Source of the DNA: Roseibium album
GTDB taxonomy: Bacteria > Pseudomonadota > Alphaproteobacteria > Rhizobiales > Stappiaceae
NCBI GenBank assembly: GCA_001404055.1
Contig: CXTY01000016.1
Location: 124,001-188,000 of the forward strand
Direction of reading: 5' to 3'
DNA length: 64,000 nt
How positions within the stretch are numbered: position 1 is the stretch's first letter; every line of letters starts with the position of its first letter. This document shows, piece after piece, positions 1 to 9,646 of the stretch. The notes beneath the pieces were generated by a model, which was not told the origin of the DNA, did no database searches, and saw nothing but the letters and a program-made list of their open reading frames with translations. A program made the translations under genes and the position numbers.

Positions 1-220
1 CACCCGACACGACGGGTTTGTCGGTCTCTGCCATTGCAGCGACATTCTTTTCCAGCAGTGTAAACACTGAAAGAACAAAGACGACTGTCGGTAGAACAAT
101 CGCTTTGATTAAGGCACGAGAAGTGCGCCCAACCTGCGGTTTCATACCGTTTTTAATTTCAATTATTCCGGCCATTGTGCTCGCAATTTGCCTGCTATGG
201 GGCCCCTTGGTCCCAGTCAT
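1..220 (-). CDS. Exported protein, 5' part only; probable N-acetylmuramoyl-L-alanine amidase
   Basis: A minus-strand frame opens at ATG 220 and runs open off the left edge (73 codons). AAGGA lies about 6 bases before the ATG. The N-terminal residues are basic, followed by a hydrophobic stretch near residues 38-57 (ALIKAIVLPTVVFVLSVFTL) that reads as a long signal peptide or anchor, then AMAETDKP. No catalytic domain is in the window. The amidase name rests only on context: in Rhizobiales the cell-wall amidase gene and the penicillin-binding protein gene behind it are usually divergent from rne. Internal ATGs at codons 16 and 26 have poorer ribosome-binding sites. Confidence 0.5.
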   Translation of the reverse strand, partial: MTGTKGPHSRQIASTMAGIIEIKNGMKPQVGRTSRALIKAIVLPTVVFVLSVFTLLEKNVAAMAETDKPVVSG

Positions 221-834
221 ACGCTATCCTTGAGTACAGGAAAATGCCCTGTTCATTTCACATTGCTTGCAATGCGGAGCAGCGGATCGTAAAAGTACCT
301 TACGGATTTCGGTTTGGTACCGATACCTTTCCAAGTGGCGGAACAGGATAAATATCCACAACGTCATGATGTTTCGAGGCCAATGCAGCACAGAACTGAG
401 GCCGTTCTGTAGAGCATTTTAAGAGCCCGGACAAACAGGAAACTGGTATCGGAATTACTTTGCGGCTACCCCACCTCTTGCGCCTGCCTGTGTATTCTGT
501 GGCAGATTTTCAGGCGAGACATGGGGCAGACTTCAAAGAAGAACCCTTTCCGACACCGGATGCAGCGTAAGTGGCAAAGCCCGACTGTACTCCGGCGCAA
601 GGTACAACGACTTAACTAAAGGGCCTGCGTTGCCCCGAAGGACCCGCGTGATGCACATGATGATCAACATACAGCAAGGCTCCGCTTCTGCGGCGATTGC
701 TGTTGGTCATACGACCGCGCCGGCCGCAGACGCCCTTCCCCAACTTAGCAAAACAAATACGACAGCCTTCCTCCTTTCGGGCGATGCGCGTTTTGGATAC
801 GCGCCCAGCAGCGCTGTCGTGGAGAACTTCACTA
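221..834. other. Gene-free region between divergent amidase-like gene and rne
   Basis: About 610 bases without a convincing gene. The short frames here overlap each other on opposite strands and resemble nothing known. The region must carry the divergent promoters and probably a long rne leader. Long 5' leaders that mediate autoregulation are known for RNase E mRNAs in other proteobacteria; I could not identify a conserved fold here by eye. Confidence 0.5.
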
Positions 835-3711
835 ATGGCAAACAAAATGCTGATCGACGCGGGCCACCCGGAAGAAACCCGGGTCGTCGTCGTGCGTGGC
901 AATCGGGTTGAAGAATTCGACTTTGAAGCAGCGAATAGAAAGCAACTGCGCGGAAATATATATCTTGCAAAAGTAACGAGGGTTGAGCCTTCGCTTCAGG
1001 CCGCTTTTGTGGAATATGGCGGCAATCGCCACGGTTTCCTTGCTTTCAGCGAAATCCATCCTGACTACTATCAGATTCCGGTTGCTGACCGAGAAGCGCT
1101 GCTTGCTGCTGAAGCTGCAGAGCGTCAACGCGATGACACCGAGACGGAAGAAAAGCCGAAACGTCGTCGCCGTTCTCGCGCTGCGAAAAATGAATCCACG
1201 GAAACAGTGGCCAGCGAAAAGATCGAAGCTGATGCCGATGCTTCGGAGTCCACTGACACGGCAGAAACGAACGCAAATGCTGCGGGCGTTTCTGGCGAAA
1301 CTTCTGCACCCGCTGCTGCTGCCGACAATGCCGGGCAGAATGATGACGTTGCTGCAGCAACGAGCGACGACTCGAACTCGGATGAAACAGCTTCCGATCC
1401 CGTAAGTGCCGCCACGGACAATCCTGAGATGGAAAATGTCGAGGCAAGTGAAACAGCTGATCAGTCCGACGAGACAGAAGAAGCTGAAGAAGACGAAGAA
1501 GAGCAAGCTGCGCCAGTTCGTGCGAGAGGGCGCCGCAGGCGCGGCAAAAGCGATCTTGATGAAGATACAGATGGCGACGAAGACACTGTCGAATCTGTAG
1601 GTGCTGAAGACGCGATGGAAGAAGTTCCGGAAAGAACCATTCCGCAACGCAAACACTACAAGATCCAGGAAGTCATTAAACGCCGCCAGATCATTCTGGT
1701 GCAGGTGGTCAAGGAAGAGCGCGGCAACAAGGGCGCAGCTTTGACGACCTATCTTTCACTGGCTGGCCGCTATTCCGTTTTGATGCCCAACACTGCGCGG
1801 GGCGGCGGAATCTCACGCAAGATCACACAGCCAACTGATCGCAAGCGCCTGAAGAAGATTGCCTCCGAACTGGACGTGCCAGAAGGCATGGGTGTCATCC
1901 TGCGGACAGCGGGAGCAAGCCGAACCAAGGCCGAGATCAAACGCGACTTCGAATACCTGATGCGCCTATGGGAAAATGTTCGGGAGCTGACACTGAAGTC
2001 CAGCGCACCGAGTCTTACCTATGAGGAAGGCAGTCTGGTCAAGAGGTCGATCCGTGATCTCTATAACAAGGACATCAATGAAGTCCTTGTATCAGGGGAT
2101 GAAGGCTACCGTGAAGCCAAGGATTTCATGCGCATGCTCATGCCGAGCCATGCGAAGAACGTCCAACCTTATCGCGATCCCTCACCGGTCTTCATTCGCT
2201 ATGGTGTGGAACCGCAATTGGATGCGATGTTCTCGCCACATGTAACCCTGAAATCAGGCGGATACATCGTCATCAACCAGACGGAAGCGTTGGTCTCAAT
2301 TGACGTAAACTCGGGCAAATCCACCCGCGAGCACAATATTGAAGACACCGCTTTGCAAACGAACCTGGAAGCGGCGGAAGAGGTCACACGGCAATTGCGT
2401 CTGCGTGATCTGGCTGGTCTGGTTGTGATCGACTTCATCGATATGGAAGAATCGAAGAACAATCGATCGGTAGAGCGCAAGCTTAAAGACTGCCTGAAGA
2501 ACGACAGGGCACGCATTCAGGTTGGACGGATCTCACATTTCGGCCTTCTGGAAATGTCCCGACAGCGGATACGTACCGGCGTGCTGGAAAGCTCGACGAC
2601 GCCTTGCCCGCATTGCCAGGGTACCGGCATGATCCGGTCTGTTGAATCTGTAGCGCTGCATGTTCTGCGCTCGGTTGAGGATAATTTGCTCAAGGGCGCA
2701 TCCCATAACCTGATAATTCGCGCGACTACGCAGGTAGCGCTCTACATTCTAAACCAAAAACGCTCGAACCTTTCTGATCTGGAAGCACGCTTCGCAATTG
2801 AGATCGAAGTTCACGCGGACGAGATGGTCAATGGCCAACTCTATGTTCTGGAGCGTGGCGCACTTGTCGACAGAGACCGTTTTCCGGCACCTGCACCCAT
2901 TGTGCAGCCGGATTCAGTTGAAATTGTCGATGATTCCACTGAGCAGCCATTCGTCGAAGAGCAGGATCAGACTGAAGACGAAGAAGGTGGGGACCGCCGC
3001 CGGAAGCGCCGCCGGAAACGCAGACGTGGTGGCTCTGACAACCAGCAGGATGGCGATGAAAACCGTCAAGCTCGCACAGACAGTGACGAGAGTGACGATG
3101 CTGAAAAAGAGCAGGAAGAAACGCGGTCTGCCGACGAAGAAAGCAACGAAGACGAACCACGCCGGAAGCGTCGCCGCGGTCGTCGTGGCGGACGTCGCGG
3201 GCGCAGGCCTGGAGATGAGGCGGAAGCCATCGCTGAAGACGGTTCAGATAACGAATCCGTGGAAGGCTCCAGTGCTGCAGAAGAAAAAACAGCGGAAAGC
3301 AGTGAAACACCACCTACCGGTGATGTGGAAGTGGCTGCGGAAACTGCAGCAACCTCGACTGAAGAACCAGCTGGCACTGTGAATGGCGAAGCACCGGAAA
3401 GCGTGTCAGTAGAAACAGCGGATGCAGCAGTTGAACCTGTTTCTCCAGTGGAGCCGGCTCCGGTAGAATCAGCGGATGCAAATCAACTCGATGGTGCCGA
3501 AGCTGCCGCTGAACCTGCAGCTGAAGAAGAAATTGTCGTAGAAACGCCAACTTCTGAACAGCCCGTCGCCAGCGAAGCTGCAGAAGAAAAGAAAGAAGAA
3601 GTCCAGTCAGCGCCGGCGGAACCTGTCGTTACCAGCGAATCTTCAGATGCGGAAACAGAGGACAAGCCCAAACGCGGCGGTTGGTGGCAACGCGGAAGAT
3701 CCTTCTTCTGA
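835..3711 (+). CDS. rne: Ribonuclease E
   Basis: Essential endoribonuclease that starts mRNA decay and processes rRNA and tRNA precursors; scaffold of the degradosome. It has 958 residues. The frame is open 46 codons further upstream, but family-like sequence begins at MANKMLIDAGHPEETRVVVV and GGAGA precedes ATG 835. The S1 RNA-binding domain starts at about residue 36 and is interrupted from about residue 80 to 270 by an acidic, Ala/Glu/Asp-rich insert, as known for alphaproteobacterial RNase E. The catalytic part shows SIDVNSG (Asp near 490) and VVIDFIDM (Asp near 532), then the zinc link CPHCQG near 591. The C-terminal third is disordered, with alternating Arg-rich and acidic blocks, and ends in GGWWQRGRSFF, a short aromatic tail. 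Codon use is even across the insert, with no sign of frameshift. Transcription ends at the hairpin just downstream. Confidence 0.96.
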   Translation: MANKMLIDAGHPEETRVVVVRGNRVEEFDFEAANRKQLRGNIYLAKVTRVEPSLQAAFVEYGGNRHGFLAFSEIHPDYYQIPVADREALLAAEAAERQRDDTETEEKPKRRRRSRAAKNESTETVASEKIEADADASESTDTAETNANAAGVSGETSAPAAAADNAGQNDDVAAATSDDSNSDETASDPVSAATDNPEMENVEASETADQSDETEEAEEDEEEQAAPVRARGRRRRGKSDLDEDTDGDEDTVESVGAEDAMEEVPERTIPQRKHYKIQEVIKRRQIILVQVVKEERGNKGAALTTYLSLAGRYSVLMPNTARGGGISRKITQPTDRKRLKKIASELDVPEGMGVILRTAGASRTKAEIKRDFEYLMRLWENVRELTLKSSAPSLTYEEGSLVKRSIRDLYNKDINEVLVSGDEGYREAKDFMRMLMPSHAKNVQPYRDPSPVFIRYGVEPQLDAMFSPHVTLKSGGYIVINQTEALVSIDVNSGKSTREHNIEDTALQTNLEAAEEVTRQLRLRDLAGLVVIDFIDMEESKNNRSVERKLKDCLKNDRARIQVGRISHFGLLEMSRQRIRTGVLESSTTPCPHCQGTGMIRSVESVALHVLRSVEDNLLKGASHNLIIRATTQVALYILNQKRSNLSDLEARFAIEIEVHADEMVNGQLYVLERGALVDRDRFPAPAPIVQPDSVEIVDDSTEQPFVEEQDQTEDEEGGDRRRKRRRKRRRGGSDNQQDGDENRQARTDSDESDDAEKEQEETRSADEESNEDEPRRKRRRGRRGGRRGRRPGDEAEAIAEDGSDNESVEGSSAAEEKTAESSETPPTGDVEVAAETAATSTEEPAGTVNGEAPESVSVETADAAVEPVSPVEPAPVESADANQLDGAEAAAEPAAEEEIVVETPTSEQPVASEAAEEKKEEVQSAPAEPVVTSESSDAETEDKPKRGGWWQRGRSFF

Positions 3712-3733
3712 TACACGCGTTAACGAGGTACCA

Positions 3734-3762
3734 AAAAAAGGCGGCCAATGGCCGCCTTTTTT
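3734..3762. terminator. Bidirectional rho-independent terminator between rne and the aminotransferase gene
   Basis: GGCGGCC and GGCCGCC pair around an AAT loop, flanked by six A on the left and six T on the right, so the stem can extend and it works in both directions. It serves the convergent rne and aminotransferase genes. Confidence 0.92.
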
Positions 3763-3792
3763 ACGTCTTGCGCAATGTAATTAATGCACCTG

Positions 3793-4956
3793 CTACAGCA
3801 GAAACTTGCCAAGACGAACCAAGGCTTCTTTCATGTCCTGGTTCGCACCGGCAAAGGAAAACCTGAGAAACTCGTGACCATGAACCGGATCGAAATCAAC
3901 GCCCGGTGTCGCTGCAACGCCCGCTTCATTCAGCATCTGTTTTGCAAATACGAGGCTATCAGAGCTGAAACGGCTGATGTCTGCGTAGACATAGAAGGCG
4001 CCATCAACCGGTAAGAGTTTGTCAAACCCTATCTTTGGCAATCCTTCCAGAAGCAGCGCTCTGTTGGCTGCATAACCCGCCTTGACGGCCTCAAGTTCCT
4101 GAACGGCATCGAGTGCTGCAGTTGCCGCAATCTGAGAAAGCTCCGGCGGCGAAATATAGAGGCTCTGCGCAATTCGCTCTGTTGGGCGCACAAGTTGCTC
4201 TGGCAAAACCATCCAACCGATACGCCAACCCGTCATGCAGTAATATTTTGAAAAGCTGTTGATGATGATGACGTTCTGAGAGGTTTCAAGCGCGGTTTTC
4301 TGCTCGCCCGCATAATCCAGTCCATGGTAAATCTCGTCCGAAATAAACCAGATTCCCTCTTCGTCACAATAGCGGACCATTTCGTCCAGCACGTCCGGCG
4401 TCATCATGGTGCCAGTCGGGTTCGCAGGACTCGCAACGAGGACACCTTTCACCGGGCCAGACTTTTGCGCTTCTTCAAGGTGGCCGCGCGTAAGACTCCA
4501 ACGCGTGTCGGAACCAACTTCGACCTCTACCGGAACAAGGTCCAGTGCCTTCAGAATGTTGCGGTAAGCCGGGTAGCCCGGTGCTGTCAATACGATCCGG
4601 TCTCCCGGATCAAAGGCGGCCAGAAAAGCCAGATTGAAACCGGCTGAAGATCCGGTCGTTGCCATAACCCGCTCAACGGGAACGCCAACGCCATAGGTTT
4701 TCTTGTAATGCTGCGAGAGAGCGTTGCGAAGTGGCATGATGCCGAGCGCTTCCGTGTACCCAAGTCGCCCGTGCTCCAGCGTGTTTTGGGCTGCTGCAAG
4801 TGCCGCTTTTGGGGCAGGTGCAGAAGGCTGGCCAACTTCCATATGAACAATATTTCGGCCCTGGGCTTCCAGCTTCGCCGCCTCGGCCAAGACATCCATG
4901 GCGATGAAAGGCGCAACATCACTGCGGCGGGACGGCATAAATGCGTCTGTAGTCAT
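3793..4956 (-). CDS. PLP-dependent class I/II aminotransferase (aspartate-aminotransferase fold)
   Basis: Fold-type I aminotransferase, cytoplasmic, 387 residues, the family's usual size. Visible motifs: substrate-arm region GQPSAPAPKAA near the N terminus, SPANPTGTM, SDEIYHGLDY with the pyridine-binding Asp and Tyr, and NSFSKYYCMTGWRIGW carrying the Schiff-base Lys, then FLRFSFAG near the C terminus with the carboxylate-binding Arg. The donor and acceptor cannot be read from the sequence; such genes are often annotated as aspartate or aromatic aminotransferase. Start: ATG 4956 (MTTDAFMPSRR) follows AGGA at a good distance; the longer frame adds 22 residues unlike the family. It converges on rne and shares its terminator. 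Confidence 0.88.
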   Translation of the reverse strand: MTTDAFMPSRRSDVAPFIAMDVLAEAAKLEAQGRNIVHMEVGQPSAPAPKAALAAAQNTLEHGRLGYTEALGIMPLRNALSQHYKKTYGVGVPVERVMATTGSSAGFNLAFLAAFDPGDRIVLTAPGYPAYRNILKALDLVPVEVEVGSDTRWSLTRGHLEEAQKSGPVKGVLVASPANPTGTMMTPDVLDEMVRYCDEEGIWFISDEIYHGLDYAGEQKTALETSQNVIIINSFSKYYCMTGWRIGWMVLPEQLVRPTERIAQSLYISPPELSQIAATAALDAVQELEAVKAGYAANRALLLEGLPKIGFDKLLPVDGAFYVYADISRFSSDSLVFAKQMLNEAGVAATPGVDFDPVHGHEFLRFSFAGANQDMKEALVRLGKFLL

Positions 4957-5234
4957 GAGGTCCTGGTTTCCGGCTCTGGTGCAAGATGAAACCCGTAATA
5001 CGGATTTTTTCGTGTGATTCAATCCGCTGTTTGGAAAGGTTTAGACCATTTGCGGACACTTCCAATCCAGAACCTTACCTTTTTGTCATCCAGCTTTTCT
5101 TGACCCGAACCGCCCTCCTCCATACCTTCGCCAAATATTCATGCCCAAGGATATTGTTTCCTCGGATTCGATTTGGAGTTTTAAACTTGCTGCGTTCAGT
5201 GCCCGTCATTTCCCGTCCTTCAAGACGGTCCAGC

Positions 5235-6614
5235 ATGCGTCTACTCCAAAAATTCATTGCTCTGGTCTGTACCGTGGCGATGGTATTACCGCTGGCTGCC
5301 GTTCCCGCAAACGCCCAACGGGGCAAATTGCCATTGGTTCGCGACGCTGAAACAGAATCCCTATTGAAGGACTACGCCAAACCGATTTTCAAGGTTGCCG
5401 GAATCTCACATTCGGAACCGCAGATCATTCTGGTCAATGACAAGAGTTTCAACGCTTTTGTCCCGGATTCTAGGCGCATGTTCATCAATATCGGTGTGTT
5501 GCTCGAAGCGGAAACGCCGGGCGAGGTCATTGGTGTCATTGCGCACGAAACCGGACACATCGCAGGCAGGCACCTCGTGAGACTGCGTTCTGCTGCAGCG
5601 AATGCGCAGATCATATCCGTAATTGGAATGATATTGGGTGCAGGCGCTGCTGCCGCCGGTGCCGCAGCCGGGTCAAGTCAGGCGGCCTCTGGCGGAGCCG
5701 CTGCCATATTGGGTGCAGGATCTGCGGGAAAACGGTCGCTCCTTTCCTATCAACGCGGAGAGGAAGCATCCGCCGACAGGGCTGCACTCAGGTACCTGAA
5801 TGCCACCGGTCAGAGTGCACAGGGAATGTTGAAAACTTTTCAGCGCATGTCTGAACAGCAATTGTTCTCACGTAAATTCGCAGATCCTTATGCCCAAAGC
5901 CATCCGATGGCCCAGGAACGCTACAACGGACTGTTGAGCGACGCGCAAAAGTCAAAATATTTCAATCAACCCGATGACTACGTGCTGCAATACCGGCACG
6001 ACCAGGTGCGGGCCAAAATCTTTGCATTCACCAACCATCCCTCGGCTGTTTTGCGCGCCTTTCCGCGCACCGACAAGAGCCCTGGCGCGCAATACGCCAG
6101 AGCGATTGCAGCGATGAAAAGCAGGGGCAAGGGAGCAGTCAAACAAATTGATGCACTCATTCGAACCCAGCCGAACAATCCCTACTACTACGAACTGAAA
6201 GGACAGGCCCTTTTAGAAGGCGGCGATCCAAAACGCGCGATTGCACCCTTCCGAAAGGCACTGTCATTCAAGCCAAATGAACCACAGTTCCTTGTCTGGT
6301 TGGGCTACGCCCTTGTCGGTGCAAACGATAAGTCCAATCTTCCAGAAGCAGAACGTCTCTTGAAACGTGCTATTCACAGGGACCCAAACTCCGGTGTTGC
6401 CTACAGCCAGCTTGCGATTGCACACGGTCGTCAAGGGGAGCGGGCCGAGGCCGATCTCGCTACAGCCAAGGGGTTAATGGTGGTCGGAGATTTCATGGCT
6501 GCAAAAAGATATGCAGCGCGTGCTCAAAAAAGTTTGAAGCGCGGAACGCCTGCATGGCTTCAAGCTGACGACATTGTGTCGTACAAACCACCAAATCTTG
6601 AAAAAAACCGCTGA
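5235..6614 (+). CDS. Periplasmic M48-family metalloprotease with C-terminal TPRs (BepA-like)
   Basis: Zinc metalloprotease of the Ste24/BepA type, which in E. coli handles outer-membrane protein assembly quality control. It has 459 residues when started at ATG 5235, which gives a clean signal peptide ending in VPANAQ; the frame is open further upstream but that part is unlike the family. HETGH (His 104, Glu 105, His 108) is the HExxH site and GEEASADRAALRYL supplies the downstream Glu ligand. An Ala/Gly-rich stretch lies between them. From about residue 290 onward the sequence is helical and repetitive (YYYELKGQALLEGGDPKRAI; SGVAYSQLAIAHGRQGERAEA), matching tetratricopeptide repeats. The next gene encodes another envelope protein, a DsbA-like protein, 63 bases downstream. 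Confidence 0.88.
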   Translation: MRLLQKFIALVCTVAMVLPLAAVPANAQRGKLPLVRDAETESLLKDYAKPIFKVAGISHSEPQIILVNDKSFNAFVPDSRRMFINIGVLLEAETPGEVIGVIAHETGHIAGRHLVRLRSAAANAQIISVIGMILGAGAAAAGAAAGSSQAASGGAAAILGAGSAGKRSLLSYQRGEEASADRAALRYLNATGQSAQGMLKTFQRMSEQQLFSRKFADPYAQSHPMAQERYNGLLSDAQKSKYFNQPDDYVLQYRHDQVRAKIFAFTNHPSAVLRAFPRTDKSPGAQYARAIAAMKSRGKGAVKQIDALIRTQPNNPYYYELKGQALLEGGDPKRAIAPFRKALSFKPNEPQFLVWLGYALVGANDKSNLPEAERLLKRAIHRDPNSGVAYSQLAIAHGRQGERAEADLATAKGLMVVGDFMAAKRYAARAQKSLKRGTPAWLQADDIVSYKPPNLEKNR

Positions 6615-6677
6615 GACTTTTGTTTTAATACAGCGGCGGAACCGATACCGTTTACCCGCCGCCCAAGGAGCCGTTGA

Positions 6678-7466
6678 ATGACCCGGATTTTGTTTGTTAC
6701 CAAGGGCCTCTGCCCGCAAGTCTTGCTGCGAATTCTGGCAGCTTTTGCAGTTGTCATCTCACTGTCCGCAGCGTCGGCCACTGCACAGGATGTTGATCGT
6801 GGCGAGATTGAAAAAATTGTGCGTGAGTACATCCTGCAAAATCCGGAAGTTATAGCAGAAGCACTCACCGAGCTGGAACGTCGCGAGCGGGCTGCGGAAG
6901 AGGCAGCACGAATGCAGGCACTTAGTGACAGTGCCGACGTTCTGTTCAATTCCACTCGTCAGGTTGTTCTCGGCAACCCGGAAGGTTCCGTCACTCTGGT
7001 GGAATTTTTTGACTACAACTGCGGTTTCTGCAAGCGCGCCTACGGCGATATGGTCAAGTTGATTGATGAAACTCCAGATCTCAAGGTTGTTCTGAAAGAG
7101 TTTCCGGTTTTGGGTCAGGCGTCCGTTGAAGCAGCCCAGGTGGCTGTGGCCGTCAACTCGGTCGCTCCTGATAAATATGAAGAGTTCCACGAGGCCCTTC
7201 TCATGAGCCGCGGACAAGCGAACCGGGCAAGCGCACTGATCGCAGCCACTTCCACTGGCATCGAAGAATCGGATCTTCTGGCTGCCATGGAGACCGACGA
7301 AGCCGGACAGACGATCGAAGAAGTCTACACCATTGCCAATCGGCTCGGACTGACGGGAACCCCTTCCTATGTGATTGGAAATGAAGTGGTAATGGGGGCT
7401 GTTGGCCACGATCAACTGCGTGCAAAAATCGATGCTGTGATCAATTGCGGCGAAACGACCTGTTAA
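6678..7466 (+). CDS. DsbA-family thiol-disulfide protein with N-terminal helical extension
   Basis: Exported thioredoxin-fold oxidoreductase, 262 residues. AAGGAG lies 8 bases before ATG 6678. The signal peptide ends around SASATAQ. Residues about 38-85 are charged and helical (VREYILQNPEVIAEALTELE), the extension found in the Scs/BdbD-like branch of DsbA proteins. The active site is C115-G-F-C118 in DYNCGFCKRAY and the cis-Pro loop is TGTPSYVIG. The protein ends in a Cys (CGETTC), giving two further cysteines near the tail that could form a structural disulfide. It probably works in periplasmic disulfide formation or isomerisation; the partner is not visible here. Confidence 0.88.
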   Translation: MTRILFVTKGLCPQVLLRILAAFAVVISLSAASATAQDVDRGEIEKIVREYILQNPEVIAEALTELERRERAAEEAARMQALSDSADVLFNSTRQVVLGNPEGSVTLVEFFDYNCGFCKRAYGDMVKLIDETPDLKVVLKEFPVLGQASVEAAQVAVAVNSVAPDKYEEFHEALLMSRGQANRASALIAATSTGIEESDLLAAMETDEAGQTIEEVYTIANRLGLTGTPSYVIGNEVVMGAVGHDQLRAKIDAVINCGETTC

Positions 7467-7559
7467 ACAGATTGTTGGAAATCAATATTCCTCGATGTCA
7501 ATGAGAAATCGGGGCTTTTCCTATTTCGATTGAATCCCTATAAGAAGCGAGGCCCGTCT

Positions 7560-7588
7560 CCAAGAAGGACACGGGCCTAAGACCTTTG
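7560..7588. terminator. Strong hairpin downstream of the dsbA-like gene, no U-tract
   Basis: Arms 7560-7571 (AGGCCCGTCTCC) and 7577-7588 (GGACACGGGCCT) pair over 12 positions with one mismatch around an AAGAA loop. No T-run follows on either strand, so it may be a weak or factor-assisted terminator, or part of the accB leader. It lies 172 bases before accB. Confidence 0.45.
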
Positions 7589-7760
7589 TTCGCTTAATTT
7601 TCGGCGGAGCGAATAACTTGGAGCGATCCGGTGCCCGACAAGGCCAATTGTGTCGGAGTATCGGAAATCTGTCGGTGGACCCCATTGTTATGATGGAGTA
7701 GTTGCCCCGGCTCATATCGCGACCGAGCTTGTTGCAGACCGAGTACGAGAGCCAAACGAT

Positions 7761-8234
7761 ATGCGTAATGATAATAAGAAATTCGACACGGCCCTGATCC
7801 GGGACCTTGCCGTCCTGCTGGACGAGACGAATCTCTCCGAGATTGAACTGGAACAAGGTGATACACGCATTCGCGTAGCACGCCAGATTTCGATCAGTGC
7901 TCCGGTCAATGTGGCACCTGCTGCCCCTGCCGCCGTTGCCGCGCCTGCCGCGGTTGCAGCGCCGGCCGCAGCACCGGTCGCCGAAGAACCTGTCCAGTCC
8001 GGTGCGCCTGTAAATTCACCAATGGTCGGCACAGCGTATCTTGGTGCAGAGCCAGGTGCTGCAAACTTTATTCAGGTCGGCGATAAGGTTTCTGAGGGTC
8101 AGACAATCCTGATCGTCGAAGCCATGAAAACGATGAACCACATTCCGTCCACCAAATCCGGGACCGTCAAGCAGATCCTGGTAGAAGACGCCCAGCCGGT
8201 GGAATTCGGCGAACCGCTCATTATCGTCGAATAA
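7761..8234 (+). CDS. accB: Acetyl-CoA carboxylase biotin carboxyl carrier protein
   Basis: Carries biotin for acetyl-CoA carboxylase, the first step of fatty acid synthesis. It has 157 residues from ATG 7761 ([20 protein letters not shown]); the frame is open 37 codons upstream but that part is unlike the family. An N-terminal domain of about 45 residues is followed by an Ala/Pro-rich linker (about 52-80) and the biotinyl domain from about residue 80. The biotin attachment motif is EAMKTM with Lys 123. It is followed by accC after 15 bases, so the two form one operon. In many relatives aroQ precedes accB; here a 294-base gap with a hairpin does. Confidence 0.95.
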   Translation: MRNDNKKFDTALIRDLAVLLDETNLSEIELEQGDTRIRVARQISISAPVNVAPAAPAAVAAPAAVAAPAAAPVAEEPVQSGAPVNSPMVGTAYLGAEPGAANFIQVGDKVSEGQTILIVEAMKTMNHIPSTKSGTVKQILVEDAQPVEFGEPLIIVE

Positions 8235-8249
8235 GGAGCCGCTGAGGCC

Positions 8250-9596
8250 ATGTTTTCAAAAATTCTCATTGCCAATCGTGGCGAGATTGCCTTGCGCATC
8301 CTGCGCGCTTGTAAAGAGCTCGGCATTCCGACGGTTGCCGTTCATTCAACAGCAGACGCTGACGCAATGCATGTTCGCCTTGCAGATGAAAGTGTTTGCA
8401 TCGGACCACCGGCTGCACGCGACAGCTATCTGAACATCCCGCAGCTTCTGGCGGCTTGTGAGATCACAGGCGCCGATGCGGTTCATCCCGGATATGGTTT
8501 TCTTTCGGAAAACGCGCGTTTCGCCGAAATTCTCGAAGCGCACAATGTTGAGTTCATTGGTCCGACCGCGGAGCACATCCGCATCATGGGCGACAAGATT
8601 CAGGCAAAACAAACTGCCAAGGACCTCGGTATTCCCGTTGTTCCCGGTTCCGAAGGAGCTGTGACACCTCAAGACGACGCCCACGCAATTGCACGTGAAA
8701 TCGGCTATCCGGTTCTTGTAAAAGCTGCTGCTGGTGGCGGCGGCCGTGGCATGAAAGTCGCCTTGACTGAGGCGGATCTTGATACTGCACTCTCAACAGC
8801 GCGCGCCGAAGCCAAAGCCTCCTTTGACGACGACGCTCTGTATATGGAGAAATATCTCGGCCAGCCGCGGCATATCGAGATTCAGGTTCTTGGTGATGGT
8901 AAGGGCAATGCAGTTCACCTGGGAGAGCGCGACTGTTCTTTGCAGCGGCGCCACCAGAAAGTCCTGGAGGAAGCGCCCTCTCCTTGTCTTAACGACGAAC
9001 AGCGTAACGAGATTGGCGAAGTTGTCGCAAACGCGATGCGCAAGCTCAAGTATCGTGGCGTCGGCACCGTTGAATTCCTGTACGAAAATGGCGGCTTCTA
9101 TTTCATCGAGATGAATACCCGTCTTCAGGTGGAACATCCGGTCACCGAAATGATCACCGGAATCGATCTTGTCAACGAACAGATTCGCATCGCTGCCGGC
9201 GGCTCGCTGGACATGACCCAGGACGACATCAAGTTCGATGGGCACGCGATCGAATGCAGGATCAATGCTGAAGACCCTGTCACCTTTACACCGTCGCCTG
9301 GGACAATTACGTACTATCATCCTCCGGGTGGCCTTGGCGTTCGTGTCGATTCAGGCGTGTATCAGGGCTACAAGATCCCACCTTATTACGACAGCCTTAT
9401 CGGCAAGCTCATCGTCCATGGCCGAAATCGTGTGGAATGCATGATGCGGCTGCGACGTTGCCTTGACGAATTTGTCGTTGACGAAATCAAGTCAACTATT
9501 CCGCTTTTCCGTGATTTGGTAGACAATCAGGATATAGCAAACGGTCAGTACGACATTCACTGGCTGGAAAAATATCTGGCCGATAAGTCGAACTGA
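8250..9596 (+). CDS. accC: Biotin carboxylase subunit of acetyl-CoA carboxylase
   Basis: ATP-dependent carboxylation of the biotin on AccB. At 448 residues it has the normal length. It starts with the typical [26 protein letters not shown]. The ATP-grasp core shows [12 protein letters not shown] (glycine-rich loop), [30 protein letters not shown] and [14 protein letters not shown] with the metal-binding Glu and catalytic residues. AAGGAG sits just behind the accB stop. All expected motifs are intact, so it should be functional. Confidence 0.97.
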   Translation: MFSKILIANRGEIALRILRACKELGIPTVAVHSTADADAMHVRLADESVCIGPPAARDSYLNIPQLLAACEITGADAVHPGYGFLSENARFAEILEAHNVEFIGPTAEHIRIMGDKIQAKQTAKDLGIPVVPGSEGAVTPQDDAHAIAREIGYPVLVKAAAGGGGRGMKVALTEADLDTALSTARAEAKASFDDDALYMEKYLGQPRHIEIQVLGDGKGNAVHLGERDCSLQRRHQKVLEEAPSPCLNDEQRNEIGEVVANAMRKLKYRGVGTVEFLYENGGFYFIEMNTRLQVEHPVTEMITGIDLVNEQIRIAAGGSLDMTQDDIKFDGHAIECRINAEDPVTFTPSPGTITYYHPPGGLGVRVDSGVYQGYKIPPYYDSLIGKLIVHGRNRVECMMRLRRCLDEFVVDEIKSTIPLFRDLVDNQDIANGQYDIHWLEKYLADKSN

Positions 9597-9597
9597 C

Positions 9598-9629
9598 CGG
9601 GTTAGGCGAAGGGGACCTCCCCTTCCCGG
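9598..9629 (+). promoter_or_regulatory. Intercistronic hairpin between accC and aat
   Basis: GAAGGGG (9608-9614) pairs with CCCCTTC (9619-9625) around ACCT, with CCGGG and CCGG just outside able to extend the stem. No T-run follows. It may reduce read-through into aat or protect the accBC message; no direct evidence for either. Confidence 0.4.
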
Positions 9630-9646
9630 CTGGACAGTGAGACCAT

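Noticed and set aside
18..233. Plus-strand frame with a hydrophobic end at the left edge
   Set aside because: It is the complement of the open minus-strand frame starting at 220, which has a Shine-Dalgarno and a normal signal-peptide-like N terminus.
832..1656. Long minus-strand frame inside rne, Cys- and Phe-rich
   Set aside because: Shadow of the repetitive, low-complexity S1 insert of RNase E; several such frames lie along rne.
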